64,000 bases of DNA from Piliocolobus tephrosceles (taxonomy: Eukaryota; Chordata; Mammalia; Primates; Cercopithecidae), in contig NC_045446.1 in NCBI RefSeq assembly GCF_002776525.5, positions 62,426,160 to 62,490,159 on the forward strand. The letters run 5' to 3'. The position numbers and the translations under genes were made by a program. The notes beneath the pieces were generated by a model that was given only the letters and a program-made list of their open reading frames with translations, was not told the origin of the DNA and made no database searches. Positions 45,176 to 55,119 of the stretch are shown piece after piece (the stretch's first letter is position 1; the number at the start of each line of letters is the position of its first letter).

Positions 45176-46019
45176 AGACTGTGTCAACAATACTTATTCC
45201 ACTGGAGATACCTCAAGGGCAGCCTTCCCACAGCAACCCCAAGCCCATTTTCTCTCACCTCCATGAAAGGGAAGGGGTAGACCAGGAAGGATGGCAAGGA
45301 ACTTGAAGAAGACAGGCTATTGTCCCTGCCTGTGGCCATGACAGTCAGTGCAGCATCCTCTCTGGCTCAGGACCCTTCTTTTTAGTGCAGACCCAGGGAG
45401 TGCTTTCCAGAGCCCACATCTCACCTTCACATCACCAAATTCATAAGGTGGGGCAAACTTAAGAATCTGTTACTCGGTTATCTACAGACCCATCAAAACT
45501 CTGTTTTAACCTCCTCTACTTCCTACCTCTCCTAACTCTCATAGTAGTGACATGCTCACAAGTATCTAGATTCCCTTAGATTTGTCCTATAAGTACCCTG
45601 AGGTCACCCTCTTCCTCCTCCTCTCCCACCCCCATCCTATCCAAAGCAGCATTCTTCGAGCTCCAGGGATTCTCTGGGGCAAGGCTGGCAACAAGAAGAA
45701 GGTGGCGGCTCTTTGCCTCTCGGCAGATATCCTACTCGGTTGGTCAAACTTGGTTCCTCTGTGTTCCCCATCTCTACACCTGCTTGCCTCTCCTCTGCCT
45801 TTTCTTCAAGATGTTAAAAACTCGTAATAAAAAACAAATACAAAATGCTGTAATTAATAGCCAATTCCAAGCCAACGCAGCATCTCTACTAATAAACCTC
45901 AATACTTGCAAAAAGAACAATAAATTCTGCCCCTCTCTGGTTCTGAGGTGGTCTCTTTTATATAGTCTGTGTGTGTATGTATGTGGCTAAGTGTGTCTAC
46001 ATATATATATTTTTTCCTT

Positions 46020-46500
46020 TATTTCCCATCCAGGGAGGGGCAGAATAATGAACTGCGTGCGTCAGGGAAGATGAATCTGAGATACTAGGGAGCAGTGCAG
46101 TAAAAAGATTAAAGTGTTATTATTGTTGGGTTTTTTTCCCCCATGGTCCATTGTGACAGCTCGACCGTCATCTGTAAAAAATGTCTCAGCGAGAGATAAT
46201 CATCGGAAACTCAATAAAGCGTCAGGGGGAGCCTCAGCCCCTATCAATCACTAGGTGCCTGGAAAATTTCAGCTCTCTGTCTCCCTTCCTGCTATCCATA
46301 TAAATGTCTCTAATATATTTTGTGTGGTGTGTGGGACCCATCCCTGATTTGGAACTTTTGATGAAAAAATATTTATACACAAAATATGTAAATCAGTTAA
46401 AAATCGTAAGACTAGTTCTTTGCCACCCAATCCTATTTTTTCTTATTTTTACAAATGCATCGAATTTATTCTGTTTAATAAAACATGTCAACGAGTCTAT
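46020..46500. promoter_or_regulatory. Candidate conserved non-coding element
   Basis: Repeat-free stretch retaining many CpGs in AT-rich surroundings (AACTGCGTGCGTCAG, CAGCTCGACCGTCATC, CAGCGAGAGATAATCATCGG, AATAAAGCGTCAG). Retained CpGs and GATAAT-type words suggest constraint. This is the best-looking regulatory candidate in the window, still inferred from composition only. Confidence 0.45.
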
Positions 46501-46524
46501 CTCTCTCTCCTAGGACACAGATAG

Positions 46525-46526
<2 letters not shown>

Positions 46527-46571
<45 letters not shown>
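46527..46571. repeat. AC dinucleotide microsatellite, about 22 units
   Basis: An uninterrupted ACACAC run of about 45 bp, likely polymorphic. Confidence 0.97.
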
Positions 46572-46575
<4 letters not shown>

Positions 46576-47094
46576 TTGGAGGGCTAAAAGGATAGAAATA
46601 ATTAACCTAACTGGCTGATTCATTTAATCATGCAGTTGGCCAAAATGTATCCTGGTAACTCTATGGTGGCCAGAACCAGAACTATGGAGAAACGACATGT
46701 AGAAACATTGGCCACGGAGTGTGACAAGGCCCTGAGTGAGCCTGGACAAGGATGAGGAAGGGGCTGTGACATTATTAAAAATAATAAATTGGCCACACAG
46801 CTTTTGGCCTGGCAGATTCCCAAGCCTTTGGACAGGCCAGAGATCTGAGCTGACTAAGCTGGGGGCACATGCAGGCTGATATGGTTGTTGGGTCTTATAC
46901 AAGAGCAGGAGATAGTTCTGCTGGCATTTGACATCCTCACTCTGCCTCAGTTTCCTTTATTATAGGGTTACTACCTATATTATAGGGTTACTGTGAATAC
47001 AAAGTAAGTATCAATCAATATTATCTGCTACCCTTGCAGCTATCATCATCGTCATCTCATTATCACCTCCCTCTGTTTCTCTATCCTGAAAGGC

Positions 47095-47260
47095 ATCAAT
47101 TCCTGCAGTGCCCTCTCCTTTAGGACCTTCAAGGCTCTTCTCTGACTAAAGGATAAAGTCCAAGAGTCTTGATCTGGCCCTACTCTACTAATGTTGCATC
47201 TTTATTGCTCATTACTCTCTAAGATGAATCTTCTGCTGTGTGCATGCTTCATCCTAACAT
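47095..47260 (+). mobile_element. L2-like fragment
   Basis: TTTAGGACCTTCAAGGCTCT, CTAAAGGATAAAGTCCAAGA, CTTGATCTGGCCCTACTCTA. Confidence 0.55.
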
Positions 47261-47314
47261 GTTCACCTACCAGCGTGAAACATAATTTTTCTGTTTCTCA
47301 TATCTGAGTGGTTT

Positions 47315-47918
47315 TTTTGTTTTTTTGAGACAGGGTTTTGCTGTATCACCCAGGCTGGAGTGCAGTGGTGTGACCATGGCTTACTACAGCCTTGACCTCC
47401 TGGGCTCAGGCAATCCTCCTGTCTCAGTAGCTGGGACCAATCCTCCTGAGTATCTGGGACCACAGGCACATACCTGGCTAATTAAAAAAAATATATTGGG
47501 CAGGGCATGGTGGCTCATTACCCTGACACTTTGGGAGGCCGAGGCAGGAGTTCAAGACCATCCTGGGCAACATGGTGAAACCCCATGTCTACTAAAATAC
47601 AAAAAAGTTGCCGGGCATGGTGGCACACACCTGTAATCCCAACTACTCAGGAGGTTGAGGCATGGGAACTGCTTGAACCCAGGAGGCGGAGGTTGCAGTG
47701 AGCTGAGATCATGCCACTGTACTCCAGCCTGGGGGGCACAGCAAGACTCTGTCTCAAAAATAAAATAAAAAATAAAATAAAATAAAATAAAAGTTGTGTA
47801 GAGACGGGGTCTCACAACGTTGCCCAGGCTGGTCTTGAACTCCTGGGTTCGAGCAATCCTTCTGCTTCAGCCTCCCAAAGTCTTGGGATTATAGGCATGA
47901 ACCACCACATTCGACCAC
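47315..47918 (-). mobile_element. Alu (J-like) split by a nested plus Alu
   Basis: The outer reverse Alu runs GAGACAGGGTTTTGCTGTAT to CACATACCTGGCTAATT (about 47315-47490). It resumes at TGTAGAGACGGGGTCTCACA and ends near 47918. Confidence 0.88.
47498..47791 (+). mobile_element. Alu (S-like) nested in AluJ
   Basis: GGGCAGGGCATGGTGGCTCA to the A-rich tail with repeated AAAAT units. Confidence 0.93.
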
Positions 47919-47934
47919 TCTGTATGTTTTGAAT

Positions 47935-48165
47935 ATAGCACACCCCTTCTCTACTCACATTCAATTGCACCCACCTGTCAACCCTCCATACAGCTGTCCA
48001 AAACCTTCCGATACTTTGAGGCTCAAATGTCATTTTATTTCCTTGACTTCTTCAGCCAGAGATTCTCTTCTCTAAGCTCTGACGGCCCTTGCTATCTGTA
48101 CCTCTGACTGGACCCTTTGTCAAATATTGTCTTGGTAATATCTTAAGTCTTTATTATTACTAATT
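47935..48165 (+). mobile_element. L2 fragment
   Basis: GGCTCAAATGTCATTTTATT, TCAGCCAGAGATTCTCTTCT and CTCTGACTGGACCCTTTGTC in L2 order. Confidence 0.55.
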
Positions 48166-48370
48166 ACTGTTCTTGCAAGCACCTTATATTTGCATAATGC
48201 CTTGTATTTTCTCAAGCGCTTTCATAAGTCCTCCAATTAGGGCCTTACAATAAGCCTATGGTGTAGGAAATATTATTCTCTATAGATGAGAAAATCAAGC
48301 TCAGAGAGCAAAAAAGAATTGCCAAGGTCACACAATTAGGTAATGGCTAAGCCATTCCTTGGACTCTAAA
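48165..48370 (-). mobile_element. MIR
   Basis: Reverse MIR: TTCTCTATAGATGAGAAAAT, CAAGCTCAGAGAGCAAAAAA, CAAGGTCACACAATTAGGTA. Confidence 0.7.
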
Positions 48371-48799
48371 TACTATTTGGCTCTTTGAGGGTAATAGTTT
48401 GCTACCAGAGAAAAGCGTTTGGAAGGCTGTGTCAAAGACTGACATTCTGTTAAGAGTATAATGAGGAGGAGGATGTAGAAACAGAGGTTTACATTCACAG
48501 AATTTCTTCTATGTTCTAGGGTTTAGGTTGGGGTAAATGTACCATACTACCTCTAAGGCTCCCAATAACCTTTCTTTTACAAATAAGGAGACAGTGCCTC
48601 TGGCAGGTATAGAAAATCGCTCCAGGTGTCAGAGTTATTAAGTGTTCTGCACACATATAATACCATAGCTTAAACACACAGCCTCTCTAGGAGTGAAGCT
48701 TAAAGTGGCAAAATAAGATCTCTAGTAGGGAGGTGAAGGCCCAGACGAGTTTTTTAAGCAGTTCAAGCACAAGACCACAACTAATACCTGTAGTCTAGA

Positions 48800-48935
48800 T
48801 CATGTTTTCCAAAGGGTAGGAGCCTATTAGAAATGCAAAACCTCAGGTCCCACCCCAGACATACTCAATCAGAATCTGAGGGCAGAGGGTCCAGGAACCT
48901 GTGTTAACAAGCTCTCTAGGGGATTCTTATTTCCT
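48800..48935 (-). mobile_element. MER5A-like hAT fragment
   Basis: TATTAGAAATGCAAAACCTC, AGGTCCCACCCCAGACATAC, TCAATCAGAATCTGAGGGCA. A classic MER5A core. Confidence 0.75.
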
Positions 48936-49122
48936 TGGGAGCCTTATTATTCTCAGGTGAGTTTTTGCTCTCCAAGGGCATGCATTCTCTCTGCTATGCT
49001 TGGGTTAGGCTGGGCACACAGTGGGTGCTGGGTAGTTAACTTATACTGAGTAAAAAAGATAGTCAGATGAAACCATCCTTGGCATGTACTGGGGAGGGGG
49101 AGAAATATTATACAGAGCAGTT

Positions 49123-49131
49123 CCATTACCG
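49123..49131 (-). promoter_or_regulatory. CLPB: Weak 5' splice site of CLPB exon 5
   Basis: The donor reads CG|GTAATGG on the transcript strand. It keeps GT and A at +3 and +4 but has T at +5 and G at +6, where consensus is G and T. Base pairing with U1 snRNA should be poor. The exon 4 and exon 7 donors, by contrast, both read AAG|GTAAGT. This fits an exon known to be alternatively spliced. Confidence 0.75.
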
Positions 49132-49219
49132 CCAGCAGGGAGTCCTAGCCATCTCCTGAACTCCAGGGCACTTGTCCACTGGTTTGTGATGTGCCGGCTT
49201 GCACCGTCCTGTCGCCCAT
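49130..49219 (-). CDS. CLPB: CLPB exon 5, optional 30-residue insert between ankyrin repeats 2 and 3
   Basis: This 90-bp exon encodes a linker beginning DGRQDGASRHITNQ and ending EFRRWLGLPAG. It corresponds to the 30 residues (about 216-245) that separate the long human CLPB isoform from the shorter one. It starts and ends in phase 1, so inclusion or skipping keeps the frame. The acceptor ends TGTGTCTTCAG. The donor GGCG|GTAATGG lacks G at +5, making it the weakest 5' splice site of the four and consistent with optional use. The third residue here is Arg (CGA); my memory of the human protein has Gly there, which I cannot verify. The segment has no ankyrin signature and probably forms an exposed loop. 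Confidence 0.95.
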
Positions 49220-49389
49220 CTGAAGACACAGAGATGGGGAGGTCAGCTGGAGCAGGCCAGGCCCTGCAGACCCTGGAGCTGTGGGAAGGGGGCACTCAGG
49301 CTGGTGGGGTTGGTCCAGGTCCTCTACCCCCAGAAGGGCCCTATGCCAACCCAGCTTCTGCCCCACTCATCTTTATTCAGCTGCCACTT

Positions 49390-49620
49390 GGAGCTGAGAA
49401 GAGAAGCTGATTTAGAGCCCGCTCTGGCTGCGTTTCTGCCGTGTTTTATTGTTTTAATTGTACATATGAGAGGCACTCAAAATGCTTGCTTGCATTTCTG
49501 ACAGCCCCAGACACTCAATGTTTATAACAGTTACTTATAAGCAGCCAGCAGCATCCCGGGCTGGGCGACTTGTTTACTGTTACCACTAATTTATTACCTC
49601 CTCTGTCTGAGGATTAGGGC
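49390..49620. promoter_or_regulatory. Candidate conserved element beside exon 5
   Basis: Repeat-free sequence 170-400 bp upstream of exon 5 on the transcript strand, with GTGTTTTATTGTTTTAATTG, CACTAATTTATTACC and CATCCCGGGCTGGG. It could be a splicing or transcriptional element; inferred. Confidence 0.35.
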
Positions 49621-49869
49621 CCCCACCCATCAGCCAGCCACAAGTGGAACACTCCTGGAGTGGGTATGGGTAGGGCTCAAGGCACTGAAAGGAATGTGGT
49701 CGAGATCAGGGAATAGGTTGGCAGAGGAACAGCTATGATCCTCATACTTCTCTCCACATTTATTCCATCTCACAGACATTCTAAGCTGTGCCCTCTGCTT
49801 TTTTCTTTTTCCCAGTCATTTTCATCCTCCAAAGCCCAACTCAAATCCCACTTCTTTTAAGAATATTAC

Positions 49870-50198
49870 GTTGGGTGCAGTGGCTTACGCCTGTAATCCC
49901 AGCACTTTGGGAGGCCGAGGCAGGTGGATCACCTGAGGTCTGGAGTAAGAATCCAGCCTGGCCAACATGGTGAAACTCCATCTCTACTAAAAATACTAGT
50001 AAAATAAAAATAAAAATAAAAATTAGCCGGGCGTGGTGGTGGTACCTATAATCCCAGCTACTTGGGAGGCTGAGGCAGGAGAATCGCTTGAACCCAGGAG
50101 GCAGAGGTTACAATGAGCCAAGATCGTGCCATTGCACTCCAGTCTGGGCAATAAGAGCGAAACTCTGTCTCAAAAACAAAAAAACAAAACAAAACAAA
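49870..50198 (+). mobile_element. Alu (S-like)
   Basis: GTTGGGTGCAGTGGCTTACG to an A tail with AAAAC units. The middle A-rich linker is expanded with TAAAA units. Confidence 0.95.
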
Positions 50199-50469
50199 AG
50201 AACATTACTTGCTCTGAGAGTGAGTCTAGAGCTTCAAGAACATTAGAAATCACACGGCAGACAGGGGCACTGGAGGCCAGATAATCCAATGACCCATGGC
50301 AAGAATCCCCTTTACAGAATCCATGATGGGCAGACATCTCAGCTGTTAGTACCCCTTGAGTGGTAAGTTGCTCAATACCTCCCAGGCAGGCTTCCTTCTT
50401 TACACTTTGCTAAAACCCACCTCCATACAGAAATTCTGCATTAAATGTCACTGTGCTTTAAATATATAT

Positions 50470-50645
50470 ATGATTATCTCTAATCATCCTAACAACCCTA
50501 TAAGATGGGTATTGTTATTACTACGTTACAGATGAGAAAACTGAAATTCAGAGACTTTAAGTCACTTACTCAAGATCACACATCTAGTCAGTAATAGAGC
50601 TTAGACGAATCATTCAGATATCTGGTACTGAAGCCCAAACTTTCT
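50470..50645 (-). mobile_element. MIR
   Basis: Reverse MIR: CATCCTAACAACCCTATAAG, TTACAGATGAGAAAACTGAA, CAAGATCACACATCTAGTCA. Confidence 0.8.
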
Positions 50646-51474
50646 CTAGGACACCAATGTGCCTCTGAAGATGCCACTCTGAGGGCTGGAGAGAAAGGAA
50701 AGAATAATCAGGCCAACAAGATTTCCATACCAAGCACCCTTGGGTTACCTGAACCAGTAAGACTGCCCTCTACCCAGAAACACCAACGTTGACAAAAGTG
50801 GACCCAGCTGAGTAGGCTTCTTGCTAAACAACAATGCTCACATGACACAGGAGAAGAGTGAAACTAGGAATGGCATAACCAATGACAAAGTCTCAGCAAG
50901 GATGGCAAAGAAGTTTCTTTCCTCCCTAGGCTGTGTCTGTTCTCAGCAGGTAAAACGGACACAAAGCATCTTTGATACCTTTTAGTTTTCTTGCCTGGAT
51001 CCTCTTTCCTGCTCACACCTTAAATGCTGGTATCCTGAGTAAAGGACTTGTTCTCCTACCATCCCCTCACTTTAAATACTTTCATTGGGCAATTTCGGTC
51101 ACATCCATTGTTTTAACTCCCAAGCAAATGGAAAATACTCCTAAATCCCTATCTCCTGCCAAACTACTCCTTTGAGCTCTCCAGACCCACATATCTAACT
51201 ATTCACTCAAACTAGAAACTGAGGTGTCACCATGCATACCACCTTTTCCATCAATTCTCACAATCCACTGAGTACTCAATCTTCTAATATTCTGCTAACA
51301 TCTATTTACTGTATTCCCAAAGATCACCTTTAGGAATCTCCAGATATTTTAAATGTATTTTTGGAGGACAGGAGCATAGCTTCTTATCAGATTCCCAAAG
51401 GAGTCCATTATCCCTAAAAAGTCAAGAACCATTGATAATCTTTCCCCTCCAATTCCTCCTCCACCCTGTCAGAA

Positions 51475-52035
51475 TGGTCCATCTAAAATGCAACTGTGAA
51501 TTCGACATTGTCCTGCTTAAAATCCTTTAACGGCCTTCAGAATAGAGAATGAGCTCCCTAGAACTGCCTTACAAGGTCCTTCTCATGTGTAACCTTCTTC
51601 ACTCTCTGGCCTTATTTCTTCTTGTTCTCCTCAATCCTGCAGCAGATGATTCCACCTGCTGTCATTCCCTAACCCCCACCCAATGCCTCTGCATACACTG
51701 TTCCCTCTGTCTGGAAGGTCCATCCCTCTTAGCGTTCCTGGCAATCTCCAACTCATCCTTAAGACCCAATTCAAGGTCACTTACCCTGTGACACTTCCGA
51801 GACACCAGTCTGCTCACTTCTCAGGTGGAGCTCACCACTACTTACATCAGTGCTGCCTACATATCTGTGCAGCTACCATTGCATTTATCACTCTGCATTG
51901 TGATTCCTTGTTTACAGGCTTGTCTCTGTAAATGACTGGGAGCACTGTTGAGGGGCTAGACTATGTATAATCATTTATATAATTCCAGCAACTGGCAGAG
52001 TGCCTGACATTCAGTAAGAACATGCTGAATTATAC
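51475..52035 (+). mobile_element. L2, long fragment
   Basis: L2 order over 550 bp: TTGTCCTGCTTAAAATCCTT, CCTTACAAGGTCCTTCTCAT, CCCTCTGTCTGGAAGGTCCA, GACCCAATTCAAGGTCACTT, AGAGTGCCTGACATTCAGTA. Confidence 0.8.
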
Positions 52036-52911
52036 ATAAATGAAACTAATAAGCAATTACAACTGTAGAGCACTTTACAATCCACACATCACATATTTTA
52101 TCTCTTGATATTCACAACAATACTAATATGGAAGAAAAGGAATGTATCACTGGAGGTTAGAGAGGTCTTTCCAAAGCCACAAACTATACCTTTCTTCAGT
52201 ACTAACTGCAGGCCAAGGGCCACAGAAATATCCATTAGAAATTTAGTGAACTTCTTGGACTTAGCACTGACTCCATAGTCTACTATAATAGTGAAGGACT
52301 GTCCAACTTTCATGAGCTGGTGACCTTCCTGTGAATTTGCCTAGACACACTCGAGGGAAAGGGAATTACAGCTCTTGTTCTACTCTACCTTCTTTACCCA
52401 TCCCTACAAGTCAGGTAATTTTTCATGAAAAAGTCAATCCAATACAAAAATAAGAGAACTATAGGATTCTTTTGTTTGTATTTCATCCACGAGAATGAGT
52501 CAGAGCTGGGTATGGTATCTTGCATACAATTGGCAGTCAATATATATTGGCTGAATGGCTAAAAAAATGAGGTTTCCTTAAACAGAAAAAGGAAAGACAT
52601 GGTTAAGAAGAAGCTAAAGGCTGAGGCTGATGAGAGAGAAGAGCCCTGAGATGATTCTAAAGGACTATCACCTATCCAGGTCCAAGTCAGAACGTTCAGT
52701 GCACCAAGTTGGACAGCAGAGCACATCTAAACCGATACACCCAGGAAAATAAAGCCAGCTGCCAGAAAACTGTGGCAGACAAAAGTAACCTAGAATTAAA
52801 AAAAAAAAAAAAAAAGGTGGAGAGGTAGATCTTGCAAGCCACAGTGAGTTTATCAATGATTCCTGACAAACTTCTAGGATGTTATTTTTTTTTTTTAACA
52901 GTTGGTTGTTT

Positions 52912-53205
52912 TTGTTTTTGTTTTGAGACAGGGTCTTGCTCTGTCACCCAGGCTGGAGTGCAGTGGCATGATCTCAGCTCACTACAACCTCTGATTCCTG
53001 TGTTCAAGTGATTCTTGTGCCTCAGCCTCCTGAGTAGCTGGGACTACAGGCATGCACCATCACACCTGGCTAAGTTTTGTATTTTTAGTAGAAATGGGGT
53101 TTTGCCATGTTGGCCAGGCTGGTCTCGAACTCCCAGCCTCATGTGATCTGCTTGCCTCGGCCTCCCAAAGTGCTGGGACTACAAGCGTGAACCACGGTGC
53201 CCAGC
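52912..53205 (-). mobile_element. Alu (S-like)
   Basis: Reverse Alu, TTTTGAGACAGGGTCTTGCT to CACGGTGCCCAGC. Confidence 0.95.
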
Positions 53206-53254
53206 ATTTTGTAACAGTTCTTAAACGCTTGGGTAATTACTGGGTACCAGTATG

Positions 53255-53440
53255 GGTTCCCTAAGAACAATAAATCAACATGCCAGAATAACCTGATTTC
53301 CTTTTCTGGAAAGGGTTATTAGACAAGAAAATAAGACAAATGCTAGAAACATTTTAATTTTAGCAAGAAATCTGGGGAAAAAGCTCTTAAAATTTTGTGA
53401 ACAAAGCAAAGGAACGGAGGATGAAAAAGAATGAAAGTTG
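53255..53440 (+). mobile_element. CR1/L3 LINE fragment, short
   Basis: CATGCCAGAATAACCTGATT, AAAGGGTTATTAGACAAGAA, TGCTAGAAACATTTTAATTT, AGCAAGAAATCTGGGGAAAA. Resembles the same L3 region found at 14940. Confidence 0.6.
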
Positions 53441-53559
53441 ATAGAATTACACCTGAGAATGCTGAATAATGCATAAAAATTATCTTGACCATGCGCTCTA
53501 GGACTCTGTATTTAATAAAGTCCTTATAAACATTTTAATCCAAGTAAGAGCATGATGGC

Positions 53560-53655
53560 AGGGGATCTTGTCTGTCTAACTCATCAGTGCTTAAAACACT
53601 ACCTGGTACACAGGAATGTGATCAATAAATACTTTTGAATAAATAAGTGAATCCA
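53560..53655 (+). mobile_element. L2-like tail
   Basis: GGGGATCTTGTCTGTCTAAC, TTAAAACACTACCTGGTACA, AATAAATACTTTTGAATAAA. Confidence 0.55.
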
Positions 53656-53941
53656 CAGAAAGCCTACTACTAAATTTGCAGATCATATGAAATAAGAAGA
53701 GATGGTTAATATTTTAATTTGTTATTTCATAAGGGGACATGATAGCCTTTTCAAATATTTTTGCTGTCTCTCTCTCCCTACCTACCTACCTACCCAGAAT
53801 GTAGGCTGTCTGGCATAAGAGTTAAAAATAATCCAGAGGTTGACCAGGAAAAAGAAAAGAAAAGAAGAAAGAAAAAAAACACTAAGAAAAATAAATTATG
53901 TAATCTTGAACAAGGAATGCAAAAAAAAAAATCATGTAGAG

Positions 53942-54157
53942 CAGGGTTGGCAAACTACAGCCTCTGGGCCAAATCCAGCAGGCTATGTGTTTTTGTAAAT
54001 AACATTTTCTTGAAACATAGCCACATCGATTTGTTTATTGTTTATGGCTGCTTTTGTATCACAATGGTCAAGGTAGGTAGTCACAACTGAGATCAACTGG
54101 CCTACAAAGCTTAAATGTTTACTATCTGGCTCTTTCTAGAAAGTTTGCTGACTACTG
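53942..54157. mobile_element. Non-autonomous hAT-type DNA transposon (MER group)
   Basis: Begins CAGGGTTGGCAAACTACAG and ends AGTTTGCTGACTACTG, imperfect terminal inverted repeats. The inside has GTTTTTGTAAATAACATTTT and TTTATGGCTGCTTTTGTATC. Flanking 8-mers ATGTAGAG and ATCTAGAA fit a decayed 8-bp target duplication. Confidence 0.75.
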
Positions 54158-54228
54158 ATCTAGAACGTTGAATGTGAGTATCACCCTGGAGGTTACCATT
54201 AAAACACAAAGCTACAAAACATGAATGT

Positions 54229-54547
54229 GGCCGGGCACGGTGGCTCATGCCTGTAATCCCAGCACTTTGGGAGGCCGAGGCGAGCAGATAACAAGGCCAG
54301 GAGATCGAGACCATTCTGGCTAACACAGTGAAACCCCGTCTCTACTAAAAATACAAAAAATTAGCCAGGCGTGGTGGTGGGCGCCTGTAGTCCCAGCTAC
54401 TGGGTAGGCTGAGGCAGGAGAATGGTGTGAACCCAGGAGGTGGAGCTTACAGTGAGCCAAGATTGTACCACTGCACTCCAGCCTGGGCGACAGAGTGAGA
54501 CTCCATCTCAAAAAAGCAAAACAAAACAAAACAAAACAAAACAAAAC
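54229..54547 (+). mobile_element. AluY-like with target duplication
   Basis: GGCCGGGCACGGTGGCTCAT to a tail of about seven AAAAC units. AAAACATGAATGT is repeated at 54216-54228 and 54548-54560. Confidence 0.95.
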
Positions 54548-54764
54548 AAAACATGAATGTACGTCGTGGAGACCAGTGTGACAGCAGAAGTTGGACTAGA
54601 TAGATGGCTTCATAGCTTTGAGATTCTGTGAAATAAAAAAAACGTTTAATGAGCCCTGCTAGAATCCTGACAGCAGATGAGAAGGCACTCGAAAGAATCC
54701 CCTCCTGTCTACCTGGCCCTGCCCTCTCAACAAATGCTCCACCTTGCTTTTTAGTGAGAGCACC

Positions 54765-55119
54765 TGTATTAGTTCATTTTCACACTGCTGATAAAGACAT
54801 ACCTGAAACTGGGAACAAAAAGAGGTTTAATTGGACTCACGGTCCTACATGGCTGGGGAGGCCTCAGAATCATGGGAGAAGGTAAAAGTCACTTCTTACA
54901 TGGCAGCGGCAGGAGAAAAATGAGGATGAAGCAAAAGGGGAAACCCCTAACAAACCCATCAGATCTCAAGAGACTTATTCACTATCACAAGAATAGCATG
55001 GGAAAGACTGGCCCCCATGTTTCAATTACCTCCCACTAGGTCCCTCCCACAACACATGGGAATTCTGGGAGATACAATTCAAGTTGAGATGTGAATAGAG
55101 ACACAGCCAAAGCATATCA
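54765..55119 (-). mobile_element. MST/THE1-type solo LTR (ERVL-MaLR)
   Basis: A complete 355-bp LTR in reverse: TGTATTAGTTCATTTTCACA at one end and GCCAAAGCATATCA at the other, so the element reads TG to CA. It is flanked by a perfect 5-bp target duplication, GCACC, at 54760-54764 and 55120-55124. No internal retroviral sequence remains; recombination between LTRs removed it. Confidence 0.92.

Larger units (their letters stand above)
35157..49129 (-). other. CLPB: CLPB intron 5
   Basis: A 14.0-kb complete intron before exon 6. It contains a primate L1 3' end with two Alu insertions, several other Alus, many MIR and L2 fragments, and one long AC microsatellite. Stretches 35700-36640, 37210-37940, 45170-46500 and 48370-48790 show no gene or clear repeat. 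Confidence 0.9.
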
